A stretch of DNA of 64,000 nucleotides from Amaranthus tricolor (GCF_026212465.1 NC_080056.1:20546033-20610032), one strand, 5' to 3'. Shown: positions 15,061 to 26,219, counted from the first letter of the stretch. Numbers and translations: made by a program. The notes: a model not told the origin generated them from the sequence alone.

Positions 15061-17611
15061 CTACCATATGACAATGATATTCAATTCTAACCACTTCAAC
15101 ACAATAATATACACTAAATAGTGTTGTGTGACAAGTTTCGCGCCAAAACAAACCAAGTTTGAGCTTAGTTCATGCGCAAAAGTGCCAAAAATACTTAAAA
15201 ATGCATAAAAATTAATACAACTTAACGCCTAATTTCTACCATATGACAATGATTTTCAATTCTAACCACTTCAATACAATAATATATACCAAATAATGTT
15301 GTATGCCAAGTTTCGTGCAAATCAAACCAAGTTTGAGCTACTTTATGAGCAAAAGTGCCAAAAACGCTTAAAAACGCATAAAATCGCAACTTAACACTAA
15401 TTTCTAGTATACGACAATGAATTTAAATTCTAACCACTTCAAACAATAATATATACCCAAATAGTGTTGTGTGCCAAGTTTCGTGCAAATCATACCAAGT
15501 TTGCGCTACTTTATGCGCCAAAGTGCCAAAAACGGTTTAAAAACCCTTAAAATCGCAACTTAACACCTAATTTTCTACAATATGACAATGATTTTCAATT
15601 CTAACCACTTCAACACAATAAATATACACCAATAGTGTTGGGGTGACAAGTTTCGCGCAAAACAAACCAAGTTTGAGCTAGTTCATGCGCAAAAGTGCCA
15701 AAAATGCTTAAAAACGCATAAAAATTAATACAACTTAACGCCTAAATTTCTACCATATGACAATGATTTTCAATTCTAACCACTTCAATACAATAATATA
15801 TACCAAATAATGTTGTATGCCAAGTTTCGTGCAAATCAAACCAAGTTTGAGCTACTTTATGAGCAAAAGTGCCAAAAACGCTTAAAACGCATAAAATCGC
15901 AACTTAACACGTAATTTCTAGTATACGACCAATGAATTTCAATTCTAACCACTTCAACACAATAATATATACCAAAATAGTGTTGTGTGCCAAGTTTCGT
16001 GCAAAACATACCAAGTTTGAGCTACTTTATGCGCAAAAGTGCCAAAAACGGTTAAAAACCCTTAAAATCGCAAGCTTAACACCTAATTTCTACCATATGA
16101 CAATGATTTCAATTCTAACCACTTCAACACAATATATACACCAAATAGTGTTGGGTGACAAGTTTCGCGCAAAACAAACCAAGTATGAGCTAGTTCATGC
16201 GCAAAAGTGCCAAAAATGCTTAAAAACGCATAAAAATTAATACAACATAACGCCTAATTTCTACTATATGACAATGATTTTCAATTCTAACCCACTTCAA
16301 TACAATAATATATACCAAATAATGTTGTATGCCAAGTTTCGTGCAAATCAACCAAGTTTGAGCTACTTTATGAGCAAAAAGTGCCAAAAACGCTTAAAAA
16401 CGCATAAAATCGCAACTTAACACGTAATTTCTAGTATACCGACAATGAATTTCAATTCTAACCACTTCACACAATAATATATACCCAAATAGTGTTGTGT
16501 GCCAAGTTTTCGTGCAAAACATACCAAGTTTGAGCTACTTTATGCGCAAAAGTGCCCAAAAACGGTTAAAAACCCTTAAAATCGCAACTTAACAACTAAT
16601 TTCTACCCATATGGACAATGATATTCAATTCTAACCACTTCAACACAATAATATACCACTAAATAGTGTTGTGTGACAAGTTTCGCGCAAAACAAACCAA
16701 GTTTGAGCTAGTTCATGCGCAAAAGTGCCAAAAATACTTAAAAATGCATAAAAATTAATACAACTTAACGCCTAATTTCTACATATGACAATGATTTTCA
16801 ATTCTAACCACTTCAATACAATAATATATACCAAATAATGTTGTATGCCAAGTTTCGTGCAAATCAAACCAAGTTTGAGCTACTTTATGAGCAAAAGTGC
16901 CAAAAAACGCTTAAAAACGCATAAAATCGCAACTTAACACGTAATTTCTAGTATACGACAATGAATTTAAATTCTAACACTTCACACAATAATATATACC
17001 AAATAGTGTCGTGCAAAACATACCAAGTTTGCGCTACTTTATGCGCAAAAGTGCCAAAAACGGTTAAAAACCCTTAAAATCGCAACTTAACACCTAATTT
17101 CTACCATATGACAATGATTTTCAATTCTAACCACTTCAACACAATAATATACACCAAATAGTGTTGGGTGACAAGTTTCGCGCAAAACAAACCAAGTTTG
17201 AGCTAGTTCATGCGCAAAAGTGCCAAAAATGCTTAAAAACGCATAAAAATAAATACAACTTAACGCCTAATTTCTACCATATGACAATGATTTTCAATTC
17301 TAACCACTTCAATACAATAATATATACCAAATAATGTTGTATGCCAAGTTTCGTGCAAATCAAACCATGTTTGAGCTACTTTTTGAGCAAAAGTGCCAAA
17401 AACGCTTAAAAACGCATAAAATCGCAACTTAACACGTAATTTCTTGTATACGACAATGAATTTCAATTCTAACCACTTGAACAAAATAATATATACTAAA
17501 TAGTGTTGTGTGCCATGTTTCGTGCAAAACATACCAAGTTTGAGCTACTTTATGCGCAAATGTGCCAAAAACGGTTAAAAACCCTTAAAATCGCAACTTA
17601 ACACCTAATTT
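15061..17611 (+). repeat. 9-monomer repeat of about 1.54 kb, one full and one partial copy
   Basis: Blocks start at 15061 and 16604. They share ACTAAATAG, AATACTTAAAAATGC, GAATTTAAATTC (15420 and 16967) and the rare GTTGGGG/GTTGGGTGAC variants. The second copy has a deletion of roughly 20 bp near 17010 and fades into diverged monomers by 17611. Single-base insertions and deletions are unusually frequent here. Confidence 0.8.
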
Positions 17612-18105
17612 CTACCATATGACAATGATTTTCAATTCTAACCACTTCAACACAATAATATACACCAAATAGTGTTGTGTGCCAAGTTTCGTGCAAAACA
17701 AACCAAGTTTGAGCTACTTTATACGCAAAAGTGCCAAAAACGCTTAAAAACCCTTAATATCGCAACTTAACACGTAATTTCTAGCATATGACTATGATTT
17801 TCAATTCTAACCACTTCAACACAAAAATATATTCCAAATAGTTTTGTGTGCCAAATTTCGTGCAAAACAAACCAAGTTTGAGATACTTTATGCGCAAACG
17901 TGCTAAAAACGCTTAAAAATCCTTAAAATCGCAACATAACACGTAATTTCTAGCTTATGACAATGATTTTCAATTCTAACCACTTCAACACAATAATATC
18001 TACTAAATAGTTTTGTGTGCCAAGTTTCGTGCAGAACAAACCAATTTTGAGCTACTTTATGCACAAACGTGCCAAACACGGTTAAAAACCCTTAAAATCG
18101 CAACT
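17612..18105 (+). repeat. Diverged edge monomers of the satellite
   Basis: Three monomers (starts 17612, 17781 and 17950) are no longer in higher-order register. From 17781 they carry edge variants such as TATGACTATG, GTTTTGTGTG and GCGCAAACGTGCC, which are absent from the homogenised core. The last monomer stops after CGCAACT at 18105, where the LTR-like insert begins. Confidence 0.85.
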
Positions 18106-18842
18106 ATGATTTTCTGTTTCTGTTTTAAGTGCCCATGTAATAGCACGTGCGTTTTAATTAGGCGTGTGCTAATATATCCGTTATGTTAGTTAAGAGCTCT
18201 ATATAAGGAGAGCAGCACTTGTGTAATAAACAAGAACAGAAGACAGCAGCTGTAGAGGAACAGAACACCACAGCAGCAGCAACAGCCCAGCTCGTTGACC
18301 AGCCCACCTTGCAGCATTACCCATGCCTTGACCATGGAGATCTGGGCCTAACCAATCATGGGGACGTCATATCTATACATAGGCCTAGCCATAAAGGTCC
18401 AAGAGCCATGTTGGTAGTGCATACAATCGCCTAGAACACAAGCACAAGGGAACCCAGTTGCTGATCCTAATCAGAACAGCACAGCAGCACAACTTGCGAC
18501 CAGGCCACCTTGCACGACACGTGGAGACCAAACTTGTGCACCCAGGACCTGAGCTACAGTAGAAATGGTATCTTCATACAAGGATCTTTCCATAAAGACT
18601 CTAAGTGTCCATTTCCAAGCATGGGAAGTCATTCAAAAAGTGAGCCCACGGTCACCCAGTCGCCAGTTTTAGTTTGAAGGCATTGTAGAGTATTTTAGTT
18701 GTCTGTTATGTTTTTAAGTATACAAATTTTTTTCATGTGGTTGTTTTTAGCCGTTAGAGTATAGAAATCTGTAAATAAGACTGTAGGCCTCGTGTAAATG
18801 TATCCAACATTGATTAATTCAGTTTTATTTCTCAAATTCACG
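18106..18842 (+). mobile_element. LTR-like dispersed element in satellite, copy 1
   Basis: This is 737 bp of non-satellite sequence. It carries a TATA box (TATATAAG at 18200) followed by GTGTAATAAACAAGAACAG and, near the right end, an AT-rich tail (about 18660-18840). That is the usual layout of a plant LTR: promoter, transcript start, polyadenylation region. I see no TG..CA ends, no target duplication and no coding sequence. The satellite phase is also discontinuous across the insert: it leaves the monomer after CGCAACT and re-enters at GCGAAAGTGCC. It may be a solo-LTR remnant or a small non-autonomous retroelement; the family is not identified. A short reading frame at 18219-18434 has no recognisable product. 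Confidence 0.6.
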
Positions 18843-19383
18843 CGCGAAAGTGCCAAAAACCCTTAAAATCGCAACTTAACACGTAATTTCTAGCATATGA
18901 CTACGATTTTCAATTCTAAAATCTTCAACACAATAATATATACAAAATAGTATTGTGTGCCAAGTTTCGTATAAAAAAAACCAAGTTTGAGCTACTTTAT
19001 GTGCAAACGTGCCAAAAACGCTTAAAAACCCTTAAAATCGCAACGTAACACGTAATTTCTAGCATATGACTATGATTTTCAATTCTAACCACTTCAACAC
19101 AATAATATATACCAAATAGTGTTGTGTGCCAAGTTTCGTGCAAAACAAACCAAGTTTGAGCTACTTTATGCGCAAACGTGCCAAAAACGCTTAAAAACCC
19201 TTAGAATCGCAACTTAACATGCAATTTCTAGAATATGACAATGATTTTCAATTCTAACTACTTCAACACGATAATATCTACCAAATAGTTTTGTGTGCAA
19301 AGTTTCGTGCAAAAAAAACCAAGTTTGAGCTACTTTATGCACAAACGTGCCAAACACGGTAAAAAACCCTTAAAATCGCAACT
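18843..19383 (+). repeat. Three edge satellite monomers between the two LTR-like copies
   Basis: Monomer starts fall at about 18891, 19060 and 19229. They carry the edge-type TATGACTATG/TATGACTACG motifs and the CAAACGTGCC variant. The segment ends at the same CGCAACT point as the left flank of copy 1, so insert plus three monomers form one duplicated 1,278-bp unit. Confidence 0.85.
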
Positions 19384-20120
19384 ATGATTTTTTGTTTCTG
19401 CTTTAAGTGCCCATGTAATAGCACGTGCGTTTTAATTAGGCGTGTGCTAATATAGCCATTATGTTAGTTGAGAGCTCTATATATGGAGAGTCGCACTTGT
19501 GTAATAAACAAGAACAGTAGACAGCAGCTGCAGAGGAACAGAACACAACAGCAACAGCAACAGCCCAGCCCGCTGACCAGCCCACCTTGCAGCATGACCC
19601 ATGCCTTGACCATGGAGATCTAGGCCTAACCAATCATGGGGACGTCATCTCTATACATAGGCCTAGCCATAAAGGGTCCAAGAGCCATGTTGGTAGTGCC
19701 TACAATCGCCTAGAACACAAGCACAAGGGAACCCAGTTGCTGATCCTAATCAGAACAGCATAGCACCACAACTTGCGACCAGGCCACCTTGCACGACACA
19801 TGGAGACCAAACCTGTGCACCCAGGACCTGAGCTACAGTAGAAATGGCATCTTCATACAAGGATCTTTCCATCAAGACTCTAAGTGTCCATTTCCAAGCA
19901 TGGGAAGTCATTCAAAAAGTGAGCCCAAGGTTGCCTAGTCGCTAATTTTAGTTTGAAGGGATTGTAGAGTATTTTAGTTGTCTGTTATGTTTTTAAGTAT
20001 ACAAATGTTTTTCACGTGGTTTTTTTTAGCCGTTAGAGTATAGAAATCTATAAATAAAACTCTAAGCCTCGTGTAAATGTATCCAAAATTGATTAATTCA
20101 ATTTCATTTCTCAAATTCAC
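19384..20120 (+). mobile_element. LTR-like dispersed element in satellite, copy 2
   Basis: This matches 18106-18842 along its whole length with scattered substitutions, for example CTCTATATATGG for CTCTATATAAGG at the TATA box and CTGACCAGCC for GTTGACCAGC. Both satellite junctions are identical to those of copy 1. The second copy therefore arose by tandem duplication (unequal exchange) and not by a second insertion. Confidence 0.75.
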
Positions 20121-20836
20121 GCGCGAAAGTGCCAAAAACGGTTAACAACCCTTAAAATCGCAACTTAACACGTAATTTCTAGCATATGACTATGATTTTC
20201 AAGTCTAACCACTTCAACACAATAATATATACCAAATAGTGTTGTGTGCCAAGTTTCGTGCAAAAAAAACCAAGTTTGAGCTACTTTATGCGCAAACGTG
20301 CCAAAAACGGTTAAAAATCCTTCAAATCGCAACTTAACACGTAATTTCTAGCATACGACAATGAGTTTCAATTCTAACTACTTCACCACAATAATATATA
20401 CCAAATAGTGTTGTGTGCCAAGTTTCGTGCAAAACATACTAAGTTTGAGCTACTTTATGCGCAAAAGTGCCAAAAACGGTTAAAAACCCTTAAAATCGCA
20501 ACTTAACACGTAATTTCTAGCATATGACAATGATTTTCAATTCTAACCACTTTAACACAATAATATATACCAAATAGTGTTGTGTGCCAAGGTTCGTGCA
20601 AAACAAACCAAGTTTGAGCTACTTTATGCGCAAACGTGCCAAAAACGCTTAAAAACCCTTAAAATCGCAACTTAACACGTAATTTCTAGAATATGACAAT
20701 GATTTTCAATTCTAACCACTTTAAAACAATAATATATACCAAATAGTGTTGTGTGCCAAGTTTCGTTCAAAACAAACCAAGTTTGAGCTACTTTATGCGC
20801 AAAAGTGCCAAAAACACTTAAAAACGCATAAAATCG
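20121..20836 (+). repeat. Right-hand end of the satellite array
   Basis: Four edge-type monomers (starts about 20179, 20348, 20517 and 20686) follow the second insert. The array stops abruptly after GCATAAAATCGAA at about 20836. Most monomers here carry TAGCATATGAC or TAGAATATGAC and the CGCAAACGTGCC variant. Confidence 0.9.
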
Positions 20837-21346
<510 letters not shown>

Positions 21347-21594
21347 CACTTAATTAAATCAAATTGGTAAAATAATTAATATTACGTACGCATTCAACAA
21401 CGCTTTGAATTTTGTATTGCGAGGCGGGCTTTGAGGTTTTTGTAATGTGTCGAAGACGTGCACAGTGTTCGTTAAAGGACATTTGACCAAAATTATCCAA
21501 TGCAAACTACAAACGCAAATTTAAAATCAACAAATTAGAGATTAGGTGACTTTAAAACTCAAAAGATATGTTCAATTTCAAAAATAAAACTTAC

Positions 21595-22172
21595 TCTTCC
21601 ACATATGGAGGCAGAATGAACGTGTGTTTAGATGCAAGGGAATTAGTCAAAGCAGTCTCAATGTATGCTCTGACGTCATCTAGATCATTTACACATTTAC
21701 TACCCGAAATCGACTCTGGACAAAACCATCCAATTTTTATTGGAGGTTCGCAAGAATTTAGCTTCTTGTAAGCCGCACTAAACTTAGAAATAAGAAAATT
21801 TTGTTAGTAATTCGGTTATTAAAACAATTAAACAACAATGCCTAATTTGTAAGATAATGAACATCACCTCATGTAGACATGGAAAAGAGCTACGTTCAGC
21901 ATCTCTCCTCTTAAAAATTGCCAGATGTCATTAGGACCAATAATTACAAACGAGCTCTCTAAAAAGCAGTATTACTCCTTCAGTAGGTTCAGAATGAGTG
22001 GGTCCTCCTCACTTATGCGAGATGCACAAGTGTGCAGCCATTTGCAATCTTGAGAGAGATCTTTTAGCTCCTCATCAGTCATAATTGGAGTGCTTAGCAT
22101 CGACTTTGACCCAGTTGACACCTTTGCTGAGGAACCGACCTCTCTCCAAGATCTCTTTGGACTCTTTTGCTA
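21595..22172 (-). pseudogene. CACTA second gene, last exons, Ulp1-like start
   Basis: Two exons are inferred from GT-AG borders: about 22172-21868 and 21782-21595. The second contains IGWFCPESIS followed by a region ending ILPPYVEE just before a GTAAGT donor. This layout resembles the start of the Ulp1-type cysteine-protease-like C-terminus found in many plant CACTA second proteins. The catalytic His-Trp and Cys-containing blocks would follow but are not visible before the (TA)n tract. The gene is thus cut off before its active site. A stop lies in the first of the two exons. The Ulp1 assignment rests on pattern memory only. Confidence 0.5.
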
Positions 22173-22248
22173 TTTCAATTTATACAATTAAATAGTGTGA
22201 GCATGCAATTAAAAAAATAAAAATAAATAAGGTACAAATGATTCTTAC

Positions 22249-22533
22249 AATGTTTGTGAATCGGACCCAAGCATATGGCCATGTGACGAAACTACCTAGG
22301 GCGTCTGATAGTTTCTCAAGGCTCCATGCTGGCATTGGAACCGGGAGTGAGAAATCTTCAAACCCCTTTACAATAGTTTCCAGGGCCACACTGATGTGGC
22401 CACTTGTAACAGGCATTGAATGCACTGTTCGGCCCTCTTCGTTTGGCTGGGCCACACCATATGCAACCTCAGTTAAGTCGCCATCACTAGCAACACCTAA
22501 CTGAGGCAGCAAAAGAGAACAAGGAGTCGCCTC
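22249..22533 (-). pseudogene. CACTA second gene, exon 5
   Basis: The exon begins after a TTTTCAG acceptor and ends at a GTAAGA donor at 22248. It encodes about 95 residues, including VAYGVAQP, TVHSMPV, VALETI and the ending LGSFVTWPYAWV. The pattern (small beta-rich domain with VHxxP and a terminal F-x-x-WP) is one I associate with the domain downstream of Transposase_24 in plant CACTA proteins. No stop is seen in this exon. Its role in the element is not known to me. Confidence 0.6.
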
Positions 22534-22633
22534 CTGAAAATTGTGTCGTTTAGTAAAATAAGCATCATAATAAAATATTAAAACGCGTTGCAATTTAAAT
22601 TAATAAGTGCTTATATATAAAAAAACTATGTAC

Positions 22634-23104
22634 CTATAGCACTGGCTTCGGAGTTGGCTCCGGATTTTGAGCAACGGAGCTTATGTTCTCCGGTGTGGGG
22701 TTTTCCCCTTCAGGGGTATTAGTAATGAGCTGGGGTGCTACGGGGGTAATGGGCTCGGGTGTTGGCTCGACCGAAGCGTTAGGATCCCCATGTTGACTTT
22801 CTTGATCCTCGACAATCAGGTTTGCCAAGTCAACAATGGGTGCTTCCATCTTCTGCAACACGGCGGCCAGCTTGGCGAGAACGTCCTTCGTAATCTCCGC
22901 TCGGAGAGTTTCTACTTCATCCCGCAGCGCCGTTCGGGATTGAGTAGCAACACACTCTTTACCGAATGTCTTCTGTAACCCCATGCGGACGCCTCCTTTT
23001 TTGACTACCCGCCCACTGTGGTCTTTCCCTAAGACCATATGCAATGCGTCAACATTGCCTCTTGGGTTGAACTCCCCTGTAGCTTCTATTTTCTTCCAGC
23101 CCAT
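22634..23104 (-). pseudogene. CACTA second gene, exon 4, coiled-coil and Pro-rich linker
   Basis: The exon starts MGWKKIEATGEF directly after a TTTGAACAG acceptor. It encodes about 156 residues. The first 60 are basic (GRVVKKGGVRMG). Next comes a helical segment (LRDEVETLRAEITKDVLAKL) likely to form a coiled coil, then a linker rich in Pro, Glu and Thr. It ends with TAG immediately before a GTACAT donor; this fits a former CAG at the splice junction changed by C-to-T. The helical part would suit multimerisation of a TNPA-like DNA-binding protein, which is an inference. Confidence 0.65.
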
Positions 23105-23206
23105 CTGTTCAAATAAAAAGTGACATATATAGTAATTAGTATAAGTACATCAAAGCCAAAGAATACAAAACAAATCAAGAATATACTTAATAATTTCAAA
23201 ACTCAC

Positions 23207-23482
23207 CACAGCATCAACAACCTTCTTCGTTCCCGGATCATTAATGGTAAATTTACCACTTGCATCTCGGGAATGAAGCCCGCATTACCAATCACGCACC
23301 CGATCTGCAGCAGGATTATTCACGGATGCGTAGGTAGTCGTAGATGAGGGCGTGGATGAACTTTGATTGGGGTATAAACCCGCATCCACCCACTCTTTTC
23401 GGACCTCATCGTACGTTTTATGGCCGAAGCGAAGGTAAAACTTCCTTTTGCTTGCAGAATCAGAAGCTTTACCACGCTTTTC
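23207..23482 (-). pseudogene. CACTA second gene, exon 3 (Transposase_24-like)
   Basis: The exon lies between a TTAATTAG acceptor and a GTGAGT donor. Readable pieces include KRKFYLRFGHKTYDEVRKEW, SSTPSSTTTYA and SRDASGKFTINDPGTKKV. A TAA after VRDW interrupts it at about 23295. The alternation of a Ser/Thr-rich spacer and a G-x-[FY]-x-x-x-x-x-G-T-K block is typical of plant CACTA second proteins. Confidence 0.55.
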
Positions 23483-23584
23483 CTAATTAATCAATAGAAA
23501 TCGAATGTCATGTATTAGTTTAATGACTGAATCAAAAGAAGTAAATTCAAATTGGTAAACTATAATATCATATGAAATACTTAC

Positions 23585-23842
23585 AACTTCTATGGGAGTT
23601 GTTCTTTTGGCAACAAAGGCTACCCAATCCCTCTTCGATATGTGACCCCATATTTCATAGGGAATCTTCGAAAGTGATTGCTCTCCACCTTCGTTTCACG
23701 TTTTGACCTTTTTGGTCGTACGGGCACGCCTTTTCGTAATCCAGCCGGTTACTAGCTTGGATTTGAAATCTCTAAATCTTTCAGCAACAGCTGAAAGAAA
23801 CACATTCTTCTTATCATCATCGCTCTCGATGTGGAAAAAATT
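23585..23842 (-). pseudogene. CACTA second gene, exon 2 (Transposase_24-like core)
   Basis: The exon lies between a TTTTGTAG acceptor and a GTAAGT donor. It encodes AVAERFRDFKSKLVTGWITK, then a basic stretch, then EIWGHISKRDWVAFVAKRT. The F-K-S-x-L and D-W-x-x-F-V pattern is that of the Transposase_24 (Ptta/En/Spm) family. One TGA at 23696-23698 interrupts it. The stop precedes NEGG and fits CGA to TGA. Confidence 0.6.
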
Positions 23843-23926
23843 CTACAAAAAAATTTATATTTATTACTGTCAATTAAATTAATTTTAAAATGAAACTAAA
23901 TGAGTAAAAATAGTAAAGTTGCTTAC

Positions 23927-24313
23927 CACAGTATCATTCCATAGAGAGTTCTTCAAACCCTCTAAAACCTCGTTCCATGCGTGCAATATGGAAATCTTGC
24001 AGATACATAGGCCCACTTGTTTTCCATATTGCCTACGCCATTTTCCCCAGGGTTGACCCAATGCATTGTATTCCAAATTCATGGGTTCTGTGACTTTGAG
24101 GTTTTTCGTAGGACCTCGCCCTTTTCTTTTCTTACTGGTAGTGGGAGCATCCATTGGTGGGGAGTCTTCAGTCTCAAAATCATTGTCAATTGGTGAAGCG
24201 TCTTCAGCCATACGCTCGTATCTCACAATTTGGTCCTCTTCACTGTCATAACTACAATGCTCATTATCCGAGATCTCAATCTCGGGGACAATTTCGTCTC
24301 TGAATAGATGCAT
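23927..24313 (-). pseudogene. CACTA second gene, exon 1 (TNPA-type protein, N-terminus)
   Basis: It starts at MHLFRDEIVPEIEISDNE and reads without stop to a GTAAGC donor at 23926 (about 129 codons). The first half is acidic. Then comes the basic stretch TSKKRKGRGPTKNLK and a block with NALGQPWGKWRRQYGKQVG and a downstream Trp-rich helix. RGPTKNLK followed by G-x-P-x-G is a signature of Transposase_24-type plant CACTA proteins. The gene lies downstream of the transposase on the same strand, with about 200 bp between them; that gap holds a satellite relic. Confidence 0.72.
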
Positions 24314-24371
24314 TGTATATCAGTACCTGAAAGAGTATGAATAGAAATATATTAGAACATAAGCTAAGTAA

Positions 24372-24493
24372 AGAATATGACTATGATTTACAATTCTAAT
24401 ACGTTCAACACAATAATATATATCAAATAGTGTTCTATGCAAAGTTTCATGCAATACAAACCAAGTGCCAAAAAAACTTTAAAAAGCTTTAAA
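24372..24493 (+). repeat. Isolated, diverged satellite monomer inside the CACTA element
   Basis: From AGAATATGACTATGATTT onward the sequence follows the satellite monomer in order: ATTCTAA, TTCAACACAATAATATAT, CAAATAGTGTT, AAGTTTC, ACAAACCAAG, then TGCCAAAAA. I count about 12 mismatches over the first 95 positions against the edge monomer at 19060, plus one deletion of about 20 bp (the GAGCTACTTTATGCGC segment). It has the edge-type TATGACTATG, not the core-type TATGACAATG. It lies between the two transposase genes, in the same orientation as the array 3.5 kb to the left. Confidence 0.85.
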
Positions 24494-24512
24494 TTCATAT
24501 CTTGTGAATCAT

Positions 24513-24782
24513 TTAATTCAAATGTATTCCTTCCGTGTGACCTACACGCATATAACCAACATCTACATCATCTACATCATCTTGATCCACTAATTTTGGA
24601 TTGATAAAGGGAGGGGAGTCTTCAAAAGCTTCATATTTTTCCTCATCCTTAACATCACCTATACCAAGGATGCTTCTTTTTCCCGGTACAACAATAAACC
24701 ATTTTTTATCAGACGGGTCTACAATGTAGAATACTTGCTTGGTTTGTGTGGCTAGTATGAATGGCTCCTCACTATCACGCAA
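24513..24782 (-). pseudogene. tnp2-type transposase, C-terminal tail (DUF4216)
   Basis: This continues the reading frame of 26186-24858 after one stop. It encodes EPFILATQTKQVFYIVDPSD, KKWFIVVPGKRS and an acidic tail ending GHTEGIHLN. DUF4216 segments of plant CACTA transposases show the same order: a Val/Phe-Tyr-Val-x-D strand, a W-x-V-V strand, then an acidic linker. It ends at a stop at 24513. Its function in the transposase is unknown. Confidence 0.75.
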
Positions 24783-24857
24783 ACGAGCTAAGTCTACAAG
24801 AGTGAATCCACAAGGGTCGTCATTTTTTATGCATCGTCGATTATTATCTACCCACTT

Positions 24858-26186
24858 TCATTTGAAAAGACCAATATTGAAAGTAGAGTAGTCAAGCTCC
24901 CATATTTCATGTACCCGCCCATAGTATACCAATTTAGCATCAACCGGCGCTTGATCCTTCGCACTCGCGTAAAATGTAGATGACGCCAAAATAGAAACCC
25001 CAGTATTCTGTAGATATGATGACTTCTTGTCTTGACCCTCAGTCGAAAATGTTAAGCCATTTACATCGTAACCCTCATATTTGTTGACATCATCACGCGG
25101 ACCAAAAGCTAACCACTTAATAATTTCGGATAAACCCTTGAGTTCTTCGCATATTACTCGATTATGAAACCAATTAATAAACGTCTTGTTATGCAACTGC
25201 ATCAATGCCCTATCCCCTTTAAAAGGATGTTTTGCGCGCAATATATCAAAATGCTCACTCAAAAAAGGATGAATTTCCGGAATATGATACAACACATACA
25301 ATTGTGCTAGTAGAAGACTTTCTCGAGGAGGTGTGACCGATTTGGAGCCAATTTTTCCTTTTCCCTCAAGTCTTTCTTGATGTCTAGAGGTGGGAAGTCC
25401 AATAGGCTTTGCCATAGCCAAATACTCGGCTATAAAGTTACTAATCTCATCGCTCACAGTGCCTTGAATCATACTCCCCTGGGGTTGTGCTAGATTCCTC
25501 ACCTTGTTTTGTAAAACACCCATGTGTCTTTCAAAAGGATAACACCACCTTAAAAAAACTGGACCCAAAAGCTTGATCTCACGAACGAGATGGACAATAA
25601 TATGAACCATTATGTCAAAGAAAGAAGGTGGAAAATACATCTCAAACTTGCATAAAGTTACAATCACGTCGAGTTGAAGTGCATCAAGTTTAAAGGGATC
25701 AAGAACTTTACTACAAATTGTGTTGAAGAACGAACATAGCTCGGTAATAGCATATCTCACATGTTTTGGCAGTATTCCACGGATTGCAATTGGTAAGAAC
25801 ATTTGCATCATTACATGGCAATTGTGAGATTTCATGCCTCCCAACTTCAGCTCACCATTTAGGCTCACAAATCTCTTCATGTTGGATGAGTACCCAGACG
25901 GAACCTTAATGCCATACAAACACTCACAAAATGTCCGCTTTTCTACTTTGGACAATGTGTAGCAAGCTGGAGGAAAATAAACTTTGTCATTACTCATCTT
26001 CTTCTTACTGCCACTAACTTCATCAGCTCTATTTCTTTTCTTAATCACCTTAACATGTGCCCACAACTCCGGACATAGACCCTTACATTCAAACCAATCT
26101 CGCACGGCCCTAACATCCTTTGTCTTACCCGGAATGTTCAAGAGAGTTCCGAGTATGGCATCGCATACATTTTTCTCTACATGCAT
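24858..26186 (-). pseudogene. tnp2-type CACTA transposase, core C-terminal half
   Basis: This is 442 codons. It opens with MHVEKNVCDAILGTLLNI, the end of the Transposase tnp2 (PF02992) domain with its conserved D-V-M-H-x-E-K-N. A DUF4218 region follows (about residues 135-245: FFNTICSK, DIMVHIIVHLVREIKLLGPV, WCYPFERHMG). The DUF4216 start comes next (about residue 365 on: NKYEGYDVNG, TFYASAKDQAP, YYGRVHEIWELDY). It belongs to one frame with 26651-26220 and 24782-24513. It is interrupted by a TGA at 26220 (at a conserved Trp position) and one at 24858 (expected Cys, a transversion). The element would need this protein for excision and integration; the copy is dead. Confidence 0.88.
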
Positions 26187-26219
26187 AACGTCAAGACAAT
26201 GCCTAACCTGTAGATCTCT

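Larger units (their letters stand above)
1..18105 (+). repeat. Satellite DNA array, 169-173 bp monomers in higher-order repeats
   Basis: About 105 tandem monomers fill this stretch, and the array runs off the left edge of the window. Each monomer starts near a CTACCATATGAC, CTAGTATACGAC or CTAGCATATGAC motif and carries the constant segments ACCACTTCAA, AATAATATA, CCAAGTTT and AAAAGTGCC. Three types recur in order: A (about 173 bp, ends with TTAATACAACTTAACGCC), B (about 169 bp, with AATGTTGTATGCC) and C (about 169 bp, with CTAGTATACGAC). Together they form a trimer of about 510 bp. Short reading frames on both strands are by-products of the repeat and are not annotated as genes. The organised higher-order structure is what is seen in centromeric or other large homogenised satellites. 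The chromosomal location cannot be read from the window. Confidence 0.97.

Noticed and set aside
6497..17532. Minus-strand open frames of 65-90 codons with a repeated [14 protein letters not shown] motif, and a plus-strand frame at 15932-16240
   Set aside because: They are produced by the satellite monomers themselves. Monomer lengths of 169-173 bp shift the frame, and the frames appear and vanish with single indels. No conserved start or protein family is seen.
1..18105. Regularly spaced repeats as a possible CRISPR array
   Set aside because: Monomers are contiguous and 169-173 bp long without unique spacers, and the context is a plant satellite.
18219..18434. 71-codon frame rich in Gln/Ala/Thr in the LTR-like insert
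   Set aside because: The second copy of the insert does not preserve it, and it lies in an LTR leader-like, CAG-rich stretch.
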